Positions 44,699 to 54,793 of a stretch of DNA of 64,000 nucleotides are shown here, in pieces. Source of the DNA: Ornithinibacillus californiensis (GTDB lineage Bacteria > Bacillota > Bacilli > Bacillales > Amphibacillaceae); NCBI RefSeq assembly GCF_001038485.1, contig NZ_LDUE01000018.1, positions 18,561 to 82,560 of the forward strand, in the 5' to 3' direction. Positions within the stretch are counted from its first letter, which is position 1; every line of letters starts with the position of its first letter. The notes under the pieces are model-generated. The model ran no database searches. It saw only the letters and a program-made list of their open reading frames with translations, and was not told the DNA's origin. A program made the translations under genes and the position numbers.

Positions 44699-46015
44699 TT
44701 ATAATCTCCAATATGAGTATCCACGCTCTTCAATGTCTTCTTTATTTAAAATACTCTTAACATCAACAATAACCTTCTCCTTATTTGGCGAATCCACAAA
44801 CATTTCATCCATCTGCTCAACGGTCATATCCCTAAATATGTCGTGAGCTACTGCAAACACAAGGCAATCAGCATCATTTATCATATCAAAAGGAACTATA
44901 TCCACACCGTATTCATGTTTAGCTTCAGATGGATCTGCATAAGGATCAACCACAATTGGCTCGATTTCATATTCATTAAGACGATTAATTATGTCTGATA
45001 CTTTAGAATTACGTGTATCAGGGCAATTCTCCTTGAATGTTATACCTAAAATCACTACCTTAGCCTTTTTAACTACTTTGTTGGCTAGTACTAATTTCTT
45101 AATAATAGCATCAGCAACAAACGCACCCATTCCATCATTAATCTTTCTTCCCGATAAAATTATTTGTGAATGATACCCAAGCTTTTCTGCTTCATATATA
45201 AAATAGTATGGGTCAACACCAATACAGTGGCCCCCGACCAAACCTGGATAAAATTTTAGTGCATTCCATTTAGTATTCATTGCTTCAACAACTTCTTGTG
45301 TATCAATTCCCATGCGATCGAATACCATTGCAAGCTCGTTCATAAATGCAATATTTATATCACGTTGACTGTTCTCAACTACCTTAGCAGCTTCAGCTAC
45401 CTTAATAGAATTAGCACGATGCACTCCAACTTCAACAACAAGTTCATAAACTTTAGCAATTGCCTCTAGGGATTCTTTATCCATACCCGATACTATCTTT
45501 GTAATATTCTCTAATCTATGAACTTTATCACCTGGGTTAATACGTTCTGGAGAATATCCTACTTTAAAATCCACACCACACTTTAAACCTGATTCCTTTT
45601 CGAGGATTGGAATACATATATCTTCCGTTACACCAGGATAGACAGTTGACTCATAAACTACTATAGACCCCTTAGTAAGGTTGCGACCAATAACTGTACT
45701 TGCCCCTTCAACTGGACCAAGATCAGGCGTTTTATCAGAGTTAATCGGGGTTGGAACAGCAACAATATGAAACTTTGCTTCTTTAAGTTTTGTTTCATCT
45801 GAGGTAAAATATACTGTAGTCTGTTTAATTACTTCGTTTCCCACTTCATTTGTCGGGTCAATACCTGATTTATATAAATCTATCTTCTTTTCATTTAAAT
45901 CAAATCCAATTACATTTACTTTTCTTGCAAACGCAACAGCTAATGGCATACCTACATACCCTAACCCGATTACAGCAAGCTTTTCGTTTCCATTTATTAG
46001 ATCGTTATATAACAT
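44699..46015 (-). CDS. UDP-N-acetylhexosamine 6-dehydrogenase (TviB/WecC type)
   Basis: 438 residues. LAVIGLGYVGMPLAVAFA is the NAD site (about 13-30); the catalytic cysteine is in GLVGGHCIGVDPYYF; the second nucleotide domain has VVILGITFKENCPDTRNSKV. The enzyme oxidises a UDP-N-acetylhexosamine to the uronic acid in two NAD-dependent steps. With WecB present, UDP-ManNAcA is the likely product, though GalNAcA- or GlcNAcA-forming relatives look alike. The ATG follows TTGGAGGAAATTTATC. Confidence 0.9.
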   Translation of the reverse strand: MLYNDLINGNEKLAVIGLGYVGMPLAVAFARKVNVIGFDLNEKKIDLYKSGIDPTNEVGNEVIKQTTVYFTSDETKLKEAKFHIVAVPTPINSDKTPDLGPVEGASTVIGRNLTKGSIVVYESTVYPGVTEDICIPILEKESGLKCGVDFKVGYSPERINPGDKVHRLENITKIVSGMDKESLEAIAKVYELVVEVGVHRANSIKVAEAAKVVENSQRDINIAFMNELAMVFDRMGIDTQEVVEAMNTKWNALKFYPGLVGGHCIGVDPYYFIYEAEKLGYHSQIILSGRKINDGMGAFVADAIIKKLVLANKVVKKAKVVILGITFKENCPDTRNSKVSDIINRLNEYEIEPIVVDPYADPSEAKHEYGVDIVPFDMINDADCLVFAVAHDIFRDMTVEQMDEMFVDSPNKEKVIVDVKSILNKEDIEERGYSYWRL

Positions 46016-46155
46016 GATAAATTTCCTCCAAATTTAATTATTAATCATTTTCTTAAAACTTATCTGATTAATGTTACTCAAAAACTAGTTTTTTTAATTA
46101 CTCTAACTCTCTTAATACTGAATTATAACCTTGGAAATTTGACCAACTTACTGAC

Positions 46156-47394
46156 TTACTTTTTCATCGATACTTCTTGTAAATATCTTGATAATTCCCC
46201 ATAAACTTTGTCTGCATTAAACTTTTCATTATAAAGTTGATAGGCGCTTTCTGACATTTTTGTTAGCCGCTTTCTATTTGAATATAATGATTCTAATATT
46301 TTCACTAACTCATCAGAATCACTATAAACATCACCACATTCGTATTCTGATACTAAATCGGCCATGATTCCATTTACTCCTAAGACTACTGGAATTGATG
46401 CAGATAAATATTCTCCAAACTTATTCGGTGTATTTTTAGTGAAATTTATACTATTTCTATATGGAGCAATACCAATTGATGAAGCTGCTAATAATGATAA
46501 AATCTGTTCTTCTTCAATCCATCCAGGTAGTACCACATTTTCTAAATTACTAGACAGCTTTTTTATTTTATCTAGGGACTCTCCCACACCACAAAGAACA
46601 AATTTAATATTTTTGTGTGCTTTGAGTTTATCTGCTGCCTCAATAATTGGTTCAATAACAAACTGACGACCAAAGTTACCTAAAAAGACAACAATAAAAT
46701 CATTGTTTTTCAGACCAAACTTTGACCAATGTTTATTAAAGCTATTTAAGTGCCCAGAAATGTCACGTGGTTTATATGATGTATAAAATACTTCATCAAA
46801 TTCTCTTTTATTTATTTTTGCAACACTTAATCCATAATCTAGAAATTGAGGAGTAACACCAATCATTGCCGTAGATTTCCTAAGTATGGTACTTAATTTA
46901 CTTTTGCATATCCAAATATAGGGTTTAATAAGTGTCTTTCCCCAAGTAGGAACAACTTCATTAAAAATTTCTGGCCACAGATCTCTAATATCTATTATTA
47001 CCGGAACATTATTGTACTCACCATACTGTATCGCTGCTCTAGATAGTTCCAGCGGAGCCAATGTTGCGACTATAATATCTGGTTTATCATATGTTTTGGT
47101 ATTTAATGAAAACTTTCTTGATAATTCTTTATGGTGCAATATTCTAGCTATTGAAACATTATTTCTATATCCCTTTGTGTTTAGCAAATGGACAGTATAA
47201 TTATTTTTAACTTTTATGTCCTTGTCATAGTTACTTCTATGTTTCTTCTTATAATGATGAAACGCTGAACTAAACCAATGAACCTCGTGGCCATTTTGAT
47301 ATAAAATCTCAGAAAGTAATCCCATCCTTCTTAGACGTACATTACCTTCATCAGTTGGTAAAGGTTCACCGTCTGAAACTATCCATACATTCAA
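46156..47394 (-). CDS. Glycosyltransferase family 4 (WbuB-like)
   Basis: About 412 residues. The N-terminus VWIVSDGEPLPTDEGNVRLR followed by RMGLLSEIL is characteristic of WbuB-type enzymes with a Rossmann GT-B fold; VIIDIRDLWPE and FVVFLGNFGRQFVIEPIIEA-like segments and GIAPYRNS near the donor site support it. The frame is open from 47418, but AAAGGAAGAAAAAAC before the TTG at 47394 suits that start. WbuB-like enzymes often add the second sugar. Confidence 0.85.
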   Translation of the reverse strand: MNVWIVSDGEPLPTDEGNVRLRRMGLLSEILYQNGHEVHWFSSAFHHYKKKHRSNYDKDIKVKNNYTVHLLNTKGYRNNVSIARILHHKELSRKFSLNTKTYDKPDIIVATLAPLELSRAAIQYGEYNNVPVIIDIRDLWPEIFNEVVPTWGKTLIKPYIWICKSKLSTILRKSTAMIGVTPQFLDYGLSVAKINKREFDEVFYTSYKPRDISGHLNSFNKHWSKFGLKNNDFIVVFLGNFGRQFVIEPIIEAADKLKAHKNIKFVLCGVGESLDKIKKLSSNLENVVLPGWIEEEQILSLLAASSIGIAPYRNSINFTKNTPNKFGEYLSASIPVVLGVNGIMADLVSEYECGDVYSDSDELVKILESLYSNRKRLTKMSESAYQLYNEKFNADKVYGELSRYLQEVSMKK

Positions 47395-47434
47395 GTTTTT
47401 TCTTCCTTTCCGGAACAAATTAATATTTTTCTTA

Positions 47435-48625
47435 TCAAATAATTTTAATTTTCATTGAATCTATAGCTTCTTCACAAATTTCTATTGCCTCTTTTGAAGA
47501 GTCACCTTGAGAAATTATATATCCAATCCTGTCATTACTACTTCCTATCTTTGTTATCCTATCTCCTAAGTTTTTTGTTAGAACTATCTCTTTTACACCT
47601 TTTTTCTGTTTCAAGGTATTTGGATAATTAACTGACTTTAATATCCCTACGTCTGCTTTTAGATATCTAATAGCTGAAGCCTTCGATTGCTTTTGAGGTA
47701 GTATTACATCTTCTCCAAGCGCTAAACGCAGAGAACATTCTACCATATCAATTCCAGTAGCTAATGGGACAAGATGAGTTGTAATATTATCTCCACCTAA
47801 TCTAGCACCAAGTTCAACAATTTTTGGACCTTCAGGAGTTATAATTATTTCTGTGTGAGATGGACCAACCTCAATTCCAATTGCTTCTGTAGCAGCTATT
47901 GCTACTTTTTTTATTTCATTTTGAACTCTTGAAGGAAGCTGTGATGGAATCGAATGACCCATTTCAACAAAATGCGGAGCACCTGTAGTGAGTTTATCTG
48001 TAATTGCAATTACATGAGTTTTTCCTTCAATAGTTAATGTTTCTACACTAACTTCGGGTCCTACCATATATTCTTCTACTAAAATCTCACCCGATTTTGA
48101 GTGTTTTTTAGCATACGAGAATGCCTCATTAATATTATTTAAATCATCTACTAAGACGATTCCCCTACTCCCTGAACTATCAGCCGGTTTAACAATAAAT
48201 TTACCTCTAAAACGTTTTATTACTTGAAGATATTGCTCCATATTTGAAACAATATAGAAGTTGGGCACCGGCACATTCATTTCTTTGAGTTTTCTACGCA
48301 TTCTCCCTTTATCCGTAGCATTCAATGCAGTTTCAAAAGAGATAGTCTTTAAATTACACTTTTCTCCTACTGCAGCAACTGTTCTTATAGGCATATCACT
48401 AGCCAAAGTCATAACTGCTTCTGGTTTTATTTCTAATGCTTTTTTCAATACATTCTCAACATCTATCGTACTTAGTAGTATAGATTCATCCGAAAACTTA
48501 AATCCAGGAGCATGAGGATCCACATCAATGGCAATTACTTCCAAACCCATATCCTTAGCTTTAACAATAGCAGGCACTTGTAATATTCCGGCTCCAATTA
48601 TCATAATTTTTTTTTGTTCTTTCAT
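47435..48625 (-). CDS. ATP-grasp ligase
   Basis: 396 residues. A Rossmann-like pre-domain (IMIIGAGILQVPAIVKAKDM), then the ATP-grasp fold: FIVKPADSSGSRGIVLVDDL, LVEEYMVGPEVSVETL and the metal site KIVELGARLGGDNITTH. Such enzymes join a carboxylate to an amine with ATP. Between a GNAT gene and a glycosyltransferase gene, its most plausible job is to attach an amino acid or other acid to an amino sugar of the polysaccharide. The substrate is not known. Confidence 0.85.
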   Translation of the reverse strand: MKEQKKIMIIGAGILQVPAIVKAKDMGLEVIAIDVDPHAPGFKFSDESILLSTIDVENVLKKALEIKPEAVMTLASDMPIRTVAAVGEKCNLKTISFETALNATDKGRMRRKLKEMNVPVPNFYIVSNMEQYLQVIKRFRGKFIVKPADSSGSRGIVLVDDLNNINEAFSYAKKHSKSGEILVEEYMVGPEVSVETLTIEGKTHVIAITDKLTTGAPHFVEMGHSIPSQLPSRVQNEIKKVAIAATEAIGIEVGPSHTEIIITPEGPKIVELGARLGGDNITTHLVPLATGIDMVECSLRLALGEDVILPQKQSKASAIRYLKADVGILKSVNYPNTLKQKKGVKEIVLTKNLGDRITKIGSSNDRIGYIISQGDSSKEAIEICEEAIDSMKIKII

Positions 48626-48637
48626 ACTAACATTCTC

Positions 48638-49177
48638 CTAAATATGAGATTTGTCTTTATCATTTATAATAGCCATTAGGATCTTATCATGATATTTACC
48701 ATCTTTAAAAAGACTGTCTCGCATAACTCCTTCGGATACAAATCCAACCTTTTCATATGCACTAATAGCTCTCTTATTATAGGAGAACACAACTAATGAT
48801 ACTCTATGCAAATTTAGTTCATCGAAAACAAAGCTAATCAACGCTCTTACAGCATCAGTCCCAAGCCCTTTACCCCAATGACTTTCATCGCCTATATAAA
48901 TATATAATTCAGCATTCCTGTTAATAAAATCAGTATTATTAAGTCCAATAACACCGATTAGACTATTAGTAGTGTGCTCTTCAATACCAAAGATTTTATT
49001 GACTTTTTCATTTAATTTATTTTCAAACCATTTTTCATGCTCAACTTCCGATACTGGATATACTGTCCCTGTTAAATATTTTAATTTAGGATTATTTACC
49101 CACTCTAAAATCTGCTGTGCGTCATCTCTAAATAATGCCCGTAAAGTTACTCGTTCACCAATAATCAACATCATCAT
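48638..49177 (-). CDS. GNAT N-acetyltransferase
   Basis: 179 residues of the RimJ/RimL-PseH type. It begins with GERVTLRALFRDDAQQILEW, has GVIGLNNTDFINRNAELYIY and the acetyl-CoA loop HWGKGLGTDAVRALISFVF (about 115-133). It probably acetylates the 4-amino group of the amino sugar produced by the aminotransferase encoded at 49.8 kb. Start choice among three adjacent ATGs is uncertain by six bases. Confidence 0.87.
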   Translation of the reverse strand: MMMLIIGERVTLRALFRDDAQQILEWVNNPKLKYLTGTVYPVSEVEHEKWFENKLNEKVNKIFGIEEHTTNSLIGVIGLNNTDFINRNAELYIYIGDESHWGKGLGTDAVRALISFVFDELNLHRVSLVVFSYNKRAISAYEKVGFVSEGVMRDSLFKDGKYHDKILMAIINDKDKSHI

Positions 49178-49214
49178 CCTTCCAGTAGCTCAACTTAGAG
49201 TAGAGAAAAGCCTT

Positions 49215-49823
49215 TTAGTTTTTGGAGATTTCTCCATTCTTTATATTTATGTTCTTCCTTCTTATAACACTTATAATAGTAGTTAGGATTATTTTAATAT
49301 CAAAGATAACTGAGATATTATTCACATAAAAAATATCATTTCTAAATTTTTCACTCTGCGCTATTGAGTTCCTAAAATAGGCTTGATTATAACCTGTAAT
49401 ACCCGGCTTAACATCTAACTTATGAATTTCCTCTTCATTATAAAAATCTAATGCTTCAGGTAAATCGGGTCTAGGTCCTATAAAACTCATATCTCCGATA
49501 AGTACATTAATTATCTGTGGCAACTCATCTATGCTGGTTTTTCTTATGAACTTACCAACTTTTGTTAACCTGGGATCATCTTCTGAGTTAAAAGTAGATC
49601 CATCTTCATTTCTCATGTCTGGTGCATTAACTTTCATTGATCTTAATTTATACATTTTAAATGTTTTTTGATCTTTTCCAAGCCTTTCCCCAAGATAGAA
49701 GACTGGGCCCCTATCTTCAATTTTTATAAATAATGCACATATAACTATTACCGGAAGTAAAAATGGCAATAGGATTAGAGAAAATATAATATCAAATAAC
49801 CTTTTTAAATATTTTTTATACAT
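49215..49823 (-). CDS. Undecaprenyl-phosphate sugar phosphotransferase (initiating enzyme)
   Basis: 202 residues, the short PglC/WbaP-C-terminal type. One re-entrant N-terminal membrane helix (KRLFDIIFSLILLPFLLPVI), then FKMYKLRSM, the catalytic Asp-Glu of SIDELPQIINVLIGDMSFIG and PRPDLPE. It transfers a sugar 1-phosphate to undecaprenyl phosphate and so starts each repeat unit. With the 4,6-dehydratase and aminotransferase beside it, the sugar is probably a diacetylated bacillosamine-like residue. Acts at the cytosolic membrane face. Confidence 0.92.
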   Translation of the reverse strand: MYKKYLKRLFDIIFSLILLPFLLPVIVICALFIKIEDRGPVFYLGERLGKDQKTFKMYKLRSMKVNAPDMRNEDGSTFNSEDDPRLTKVGKFIRKTSIDELPQIINVLIGDMSFIGPRPDLPEALDFYNEEEIHKLDVKPGITGYNQAYFRNSIAQSEKFRNDIFYVNNISVIFDIKIILTTIISVIRRKNINIKNGEISKN

Positions 49824-49838
49824 TTTTCAAATTCACTC

Positions 49839-51059
49839 CTATTCCTTTTGACCAGTAACCGCCTTTAAACAATCTACTATATATTGCACATCCTCATTAC
49901 TCAATAAAGTGTGAAGTGGAAGTGTAACTTCATTTTCATATTGTTTATAAGCATTTGGATAATCCTTAATATTAAATCCTAAATTCTTATAAGCGGTAAA
50001 CATAGGAAGTGGCTTATAGTGGACGTTACAAGCAACTCCAGACTCGGCCATTTTAATAATAACTTCATTTCTCTTTTCTTCACTGATTTCAGGGAATCTC
50101 ATTAGATAAAGATGACCTGAAGAAGTAAAATCATCACCGTAATGCTCTAAGCTTTGAATACCGAGTGGACGAAGTGCTCTATCATACATCTCAATAATCT
50201 CTTTACGTCTCTCCAACAATGCTTCATATCTATCTAACTGTACCAAACCAATACTGGCCATAATATCCGTCATATTACACTTATAGGCTGGATAAACAAT
50301 ATCATATTCCCACGCACCTTTTTGTGTTTTAGCAAGCGCATCTTTTGATTGACCATGAAGGCTATACAGCATGAACTGCTTATAAAGCCATTCATCGTCT
50401 AAACCTTGACCATTTCGCCATACAACAGCTCCACCTTCAGCAGTTGTAAAATTCTTTACGGCATGAAAAGAGAAGCAAGTAAAATCTGCAACTTGCCCAC
50501 ATTTCAAACCTTTTCTCTCTGCTCCAAAAGCGTGTGCAGCATCCGTCATAACAATTACCCTATTAAACAACCATTGTAGTTCATTGTTAGGCTTGAATAG
50601 ATCTTTCTTACTTTCTACTATTTCAAAGATAGTATCGTAGTCACACATCTTCCCTGCTATATCTACTGGAATTATCACTTTAGTCTTATCTGTTATTGCT
50701 TCTGCTAGTTTAGAGTAATCCATTTCAAAAGAGTCTGGTGCAGTATCAACTAATACTATTTTAGCCCCAACATGCTCTATAACTGATGCAGAAGCAGTAT
50801 ATGTGTAAGCTGAAGTTATAACTTCATCTCCAGGTCCGACACCTAAAATACGAAGTGTAAGCTCCATAGCAGCAGTTGCAGAATTTAGACAAACAGACTT
50901 GTTTGTACCAACGAATTCAGCTATTCTTTTTTCAAGCTCTTTAGTTCTTGGTCCAGTTGTAATCCAACCTGACTTCATTGCTTTTATTACTTCTTCAATC
51001 TCCGCACCAGTAATATCTGGTGGAGAAAAAGGTATATTTCTTAATTCGGTATCAATCAT
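49839..51059 (-). CDS. DegT/DnrJ/EryC1/StrS sugar aminotransferase
   Basis: About 406 residues. The PLP lysine lies in FSFHAVKNFTTAEGGAV (K202) and the pyridine-binding Asp in VIVMTDAAHAFGAE (D173). AAMELTLRILGVGPGDEVIT binds the phosphate. The frame is open from a TTG at 51083 without a ribosome binding site; the ATG at 51059 follows GCGAGG. The enzyme aminates the 4-keto sugar nucleotide made by the CapD/PglF-type dehydratase encoded at 53 kb. Confidence 0.92.
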   Translation of the reverse strand: MIDTELRNIPFSPPDITGAEIEEVIKAMKSGWITTGPRTKELEKRIAEFVGTNKSVCLNSATAAMELTLRILGVGPGDEVITSAYTYTASASVIEHVGAKIVLVDTAPDSFEMDYSKLAEAITDKTKVIIPVDIAGKMCDYDTIFEIVESKKDLFKPNNELQWLFNRVIVMTDAAHAFGAERKGLKCGQVADFTCFSFHAVKNFTTAEGGAVVWRNGQGLDDEWLYKQFMLYSLHGQSKDALAKTQKGAWEYDIVYPAYKCNMTDIMASIGLVQLDRYEALLERRKEIIEMYDRALRPLGIQSLEHYGDDFTSSGHLYLMRFPEISEEKRNEVIIKMAESGVACNVHYKPLPMFTAYKNLGFNIKDYPNAYKQYENEVTLPLHTLLSNEDVQYIVDCLKAVTGQKE

Positions 51060-51460
51060 TTTAAATAGCCTCGCTTTAGTCAAATTTTTATCAAAGCTTA
51101 TTATTTAGTTTGCTAGGACTTAATTGGAAACAATAAATCTCTCCTTCCAACCAACTACTAACCTACTAAATCTCATCTACTACTGATAGCCACCTCGTAA
51201 TATCTATTCAATCTACCTAACAAATACGAAATAGATATTCACTTCACAATCACCCTAAACCGAGTTTCTTCCTATTATATATACCATTCAATCAATCTAT
51301 AAATCTCACTAAAATCGCCTCAAACCCTTATCCCGCAAGGTTTCCAGCATCAAATCTATTTACGATAGTCAGTTCCCACTAACCATTCAATCCAGTATAA
51401 CTTTGGGAACCTGATGCAATAACTCTAAACCCAATCCCATTCCCATATTTACAAAAAACC
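51060..51460. other. Gap between aminotransferase and prepilin genes
   Basis: About 400 bases without a supported gene. A short hairpin GTTCCCA / TGGGAAC (51376-51411) is present; nothing else is recognised. Confidence 0.5.
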
Positions 51461-51820
51461 TTATAACCAAGGAACTTCTTCATCACCAGGATCATTCATA
51501 CTCGAATGAATACTACAATTAATAGTGTTTTCCTCTTCTACATAAGAAAAGATGCCTTCATCAGGACACAACTCACCATCATAGCCTTGTAGATACTGAT
51601 TAAACAAAGTAGAGGAATGATCATTACCTGAAAAAGTTAGATTCATTTCATAATCTTTCTTCACAATAGCCCTGTTAGCTTCACAAATTTCCTCTTCAGC
51701 TTCTGCTATTTCCTTAGAATAAACAGGAACTGCAATCATTAGTATGATGCCTAAAATAGCTAGAACCGCTAATAACTCAATTAGTGTAAAACCTCTTTCT
51801 AACTTTGATTTTAAATGCAC
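51461..51820 (-). CDS. Type IV prepilin-like protein
   Basis: 119 residues. The prepilin cleavage site is RGFTLIELLAVLAI, with the Glu at +5 of the mature form, followed by one hydrophobic helix. The C-terminal part has a C...LCPDEGIFSYVE...NCSIH pattern of paired cysteines found in many Gram-positive type IV pilins. The start is a GTG at 51820 with a weak ribosome binding site. No pilus assembly gene is nearby, so it would depend on machinery encoded elsewhere, for example the competence pseudopilus. Confidence 0.82.
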   Translation of the reverse strand: MHLKSKLERGFTLIELLAVLAILGIILMIAVPVYSKEIAEAEEEICEANRAIVKKDYEMNLTFSGNDHSSTLFNQYLQGYDGELCPDEGIFSYVEEENTINCSIHSSMNDPGDEEVPWL

Positions 51821-52041
51821 TTATAACCACACCCGTCCGAAAAAAGTAAATTGATAACCTTATGTCGAAACAAGTTGAACTTTTATAAGCCCTTAAGAGC
51901 ATCTAATAAAAATGCAGGGCATCTAACCCCCCCTCACGCCACACTACTGACAACAAGTGTCTAAGGTCTCTCAACCCACAGCATAGCCGAGTGCCCCCTT
52001 TGATAAAGGTAAGGAGGCATCACCTAAAATGTCAAAAAACG
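51821..52041 (-). other. GC-rich hairpin block upstream of the prepilin gene
   Basis: Unlike the AT-rich surroundings, 51900-52030 holds several G- or C-rich arms: TGCCTCCTT/AAGGGGGCA (on the minus strand), ACACT/AGTGT and GCCCT/AGGGC. It could be a leader RNA of the prepilin gene or a dispersed repeat. It does not match the cyclic-di-GMP I consensus that I can recall. Confidence 0.4.
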
Positions 52042-52923
52042 TTAAGCATCTACAGTTATCTGACCTACTTTATCAACAAGATACTTCACTAACTCATCAC
52101 GAATCTCTTCGTTCTGCAACGCAAACTCAATATTCGTCTTCACAAACCCAAGCTTCTCTCCAACATCATATCGCTGACCTTCAAAGTCATACGCATAGAC
52201 ACGTTGGATTTCATTCAACATTTGAATCGCATCTGTCAGCTGAATTTCCCCACCAGCACCAATTTGCTGCTTATCTAAAAAGTCGAATATTTCAGGTGTA
52301 AACACATAACGTCCCATAATAGCTAAATTAGAAGGAGCAGTCCCTTGTTCTGGTTTTTCAACAAAGTTGTTTACTTGATATCTGCGTCCCTCAATCGTAC
52401 TAGGATCAACTATTCCATAACGATGTGTCTCGTTATCTGGAACTTGTTGTACCCCTACGACGGATGACTGTGTTTCTTCAAATTGACGGATCAATTGTCT
52501 TAATGCAGGTGTCTCTGACTGCACAATATCATCACCTAGTAATACTGCAAAAGGCTCATTCCCAATAAACTTTCTCGCACACCATACGGCATGGCCTAAT
52601 CCTTTTGGTTCTTTTTGACGGATATAATGGATTTCCACATTCGCAGGTTGTTTTACTTTATCAAGAATCTCGAACTTTTCCTTTTTAATTAGATTTTCTT
52701 CCAACTCAAAGTTATGATCAAAATGATCTTCAATCGCACGCTTTCCTTTACCCGTTACAATAATAATATCTTCAATACCAGATTCAACCGCCTCCTCGAT
52801 AATGTATTGAATGGTTGGCTTGTCTACGATTGGAAGCATTTCTTTTGGCATTGCCTTCGTTGCTGGTAAAAATCTAGTACCAAGTCCTGCTGCTGGTATG
52901 ATTGCTTTTTTTACAGTTCGCAT
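52042..52923 (-). CDS. galU: UTP-glucose-1-phosphate uridylyltransferase
   Basis: 293 residues. The nucleotidyltransferase signature [20 protein letters not shown] (6-25) with the uridylate-binding [18 protein letters not shown] is that of GalU. It supplies UDP-glucose for the polysaccharide and other envelope polymers. It lies 23 bases after the CapD-like gene on the same strand, so is probably co-transcribed with it. Soluble. Confidence 0.94.
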   Translation of the reverse strand: MRTVKKAIIPAAGLGTRFLPATKAMPKEMLPIVDKPTIQYIIEEAVESGIEDIIIVTGKGKRAIEDHFDHNFELEENLIKKEKFEILDKVKQPANVEIHYIRQKEPKGLGHAVWCARKFIGNEPFAVLLGDDIVQSETPALRQLIRQFEETQSSVVGVQQVPDNETHRYGIVDPSTIEGRRYQVNNFVEKPEQGTAPSNLAIMGRYVFTPEIFDFLDKQQIGAGGEIQLTDAIQMLNEIQRVYAYDFEGQRYDVGEKLGFVKTNIEFALQNEEIRDELVKYLVDKVGQITVDA

Positions 52924-52946
52924 CCTTTTCCCTCCAATTACATTAT

Positions 52947-54767
52947 CTATTTAGAAGCAACCATCTGTTGCTCTGCAAAAACAATCTCCATTAATGAATC
53001 TTTTAATTCTACCGTATTGAACGTGCTAAAGTTCTCAATCAATCTTTGAACTGCTAACGTATCAACATCAACGGTCTTCCCAATATAAATCTTCTCATAA
53101 ACCGCTTCTGGATGTATCTCCTTCTCATTTAGAAGCTCTTCATACATCTTCTCACCAGGTCTGATTCCTGAGAACTCGATTGGAATCTCTTCTTCGGTAT
53201 AACCTGATAGTTTAATAAGGTTTCTCGCCAAATCTACTATTTTAACTGGCTCACCCATATCAAGTACAAAGATTTCTCCACCACGAGCAAGTGTACCAGC
53301 CTGTATGACAAGACGAGAAGCTTCTGGAATTGTCATAAAGTAACGTGTCATTTCTGGATGGGTAACCGTGACCGGTCCACCCTTTTCAATCTGTTTCTTA
53401 AATAACGGAATAACACTACCTCGACTACCGAGTACATTACCAAAACGAACGGCTACGAATTTGGTTTGACTGCGTTGTGCTAACGTTTGAACAATCATCT
53501 CAGCAACACGTTTAGTCGCCCCCATCACATTAGTAGGGTTAACTGCTTTGTCAGTTGAAACCATGACGAAGGTATTTACGCCGAATACATCTGCTGCCTC
53601 CGCTACATTTCGAGTTCCAAGCACGTTATTTTTCACCGCTTCATGTGGGTTGTATTCCATGAGTGGCACATGCTTATGCGCAGCTGCATGATACACAATA
53701 TACGGGCGGTGCTCTGCTACAATATCAAAGATCCGTTGTCTATCCTGTACATCTGCAATAATCGGTAAAATCTCAATTTCGGTATGGCCATATTTTCCAC
53801 GTAGTTCCATGTCAATCGTATAAATGCTGTATTCCCCATGGCCAACGAGTAAGATTTTTCCTGGTGAGAACTTCATTAACTGACGACAGATCTCAGACCC
53901 AATCGAACCACCTGCACCAGTAACCATGACTGTGTTTCCAGCGACATACTCCGAGATTTTATTGATATCTAATTCTACAGGTTTACGTCCTAGGACATCT
54001 TCCACTTCAACATTTCTCAAAGAGTTCACAGTGATTTTCCCAGACATTAGGTCTTCGATTTTCGGAATCATTTGTACCTTAGCTTTTGTTTCATTACACA
54101 AGGTAACTACACGCTGAAGTTCGCCATTTCGTAGCGAGGGAATTGCAATAACAATATGCTCAATATGATGATTTTCAACGATTGTTGCAATATCCTCTAC
54201 TTTACCAAGCACTGGGATACCATAGACTTCCATGCGTTGTTTTTGCCGATCATCATCCACAAATGCTACAGGAAGTAATTCACTATCATCATGGTTGTAA
54301 TGAAACTGACGAGCAATCATGGAGCCCGCTGCACCAGCACCAACAATCAACGTACGTTTTTTACCAGCATCGGATACGATATATCGATCTCTAAAGATAC
54401 GCCACATGAATCGTGACCCACCAATAAACACGATGTGTAATAACCATGTCACTAGTAATGCGCGACGGAATAGTGAGAAGTCATTAATCAATAATTGTAC
54501 GACACCAGTAGCGATAATAGAGAACGTCACGGCTTTTACAATCGCTAATAATTCCCCAACACTCGCATATGCCCACACCTTGTTGTACAACTTATAAATG
54601 AATGCAAAAATATGGTGAAATACTAGTAAGGATAACGAGGTGAGGACTAATACATCATAAGTACCATCTGAAGTCGGGTAAGCAATCCATGCGGCTATAA
54701 ATATAGCGAATGCTACAATGAAGGAATCTAGTAAAACTAATAAAAATAACCGTTGTCGATAGCTCAA
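52947..54767 (-). CDS. UDP-GlcNAc 4,6-dehydratase (PglF/CapD-like), membrane-bound
   Basis: 606 residues: four N-terminal membrane spans (about 1-115), a first nucleotide-binding domain with [17 protein letters not shown], and a second SDR-like domain with [17 protein letters not shown] (about 284-300), [20 protein letters not shown], and [18 protein letters not shown]. It makes the 4-keto-6-deoxy sugar nucleotide used by the DegT aminotransferase, typical of bacillosamine-type routes. The start is a TTG after GAGTGATACGA. Confidence 0.92.
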   Translation of the reverse strand: MSYRQRLFLLVLLDSFIVAFAIFIAAWIAYPTSDGTYDVLVLTSLSLLVFHHIFAFIYKLYNKVWAYASVGELLAIVKAVTFSIIATGVVQLLINDFSLFRRALLVTWLLHIVFIGGSRFMWRIFRDRYIVSDAGKKRTLIVGAGAAGSMIARQFHYNHDDSELLPVAFVDDDRQKQRMEVYGIPVLGKVEDIATIVENHHIEHIVIAIPSLRNGELQRVVTLCNETKAKVQMIPKIEDLMSGKITVNSLRNVEVEDVLGRKPVELDINKISEYVAGNTVMVTGAGGSIGSEICRQLMKFSPGKILLVGHGEYSIYTIDMELRGKYGHTEIEILPIIADVQDRQRIFDIVAEHRPYIVYHAAAHKHVPLMEYNPHEAVKNNVLGTRNVAEAADVFGVNTFVMVSTDKAVNPTNVMGATKRVAEMIVQTLAQRSQTKFVAVRFGNVLGSRGSVIPLFKKQIEKGGPVTVTHPEMTRYFMTIPEASRLVIQAGTLARGGEIFVLDMGEPVKIVDLARNLIKLSGYTEEEIPIEFSGIRPGEKMYEELLNEKEIHPEAVYEKIYIGKTVDVDTLAVQRLIENFSTFNTVELKDSLMEIVFAEQQMVASK

Positions 54768-54793
54768 ATCGTATCACTCTTTTCTATCATTCT

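Noticed and set aside
51821..52041. Cyclic-di-GMP (GEMM) riboswitch upstream of the prepilin gene
   Set aside because: The expected GGCAAACC and GCAAAGCC words are missing, so I only call it a GC-rich hairpin block.
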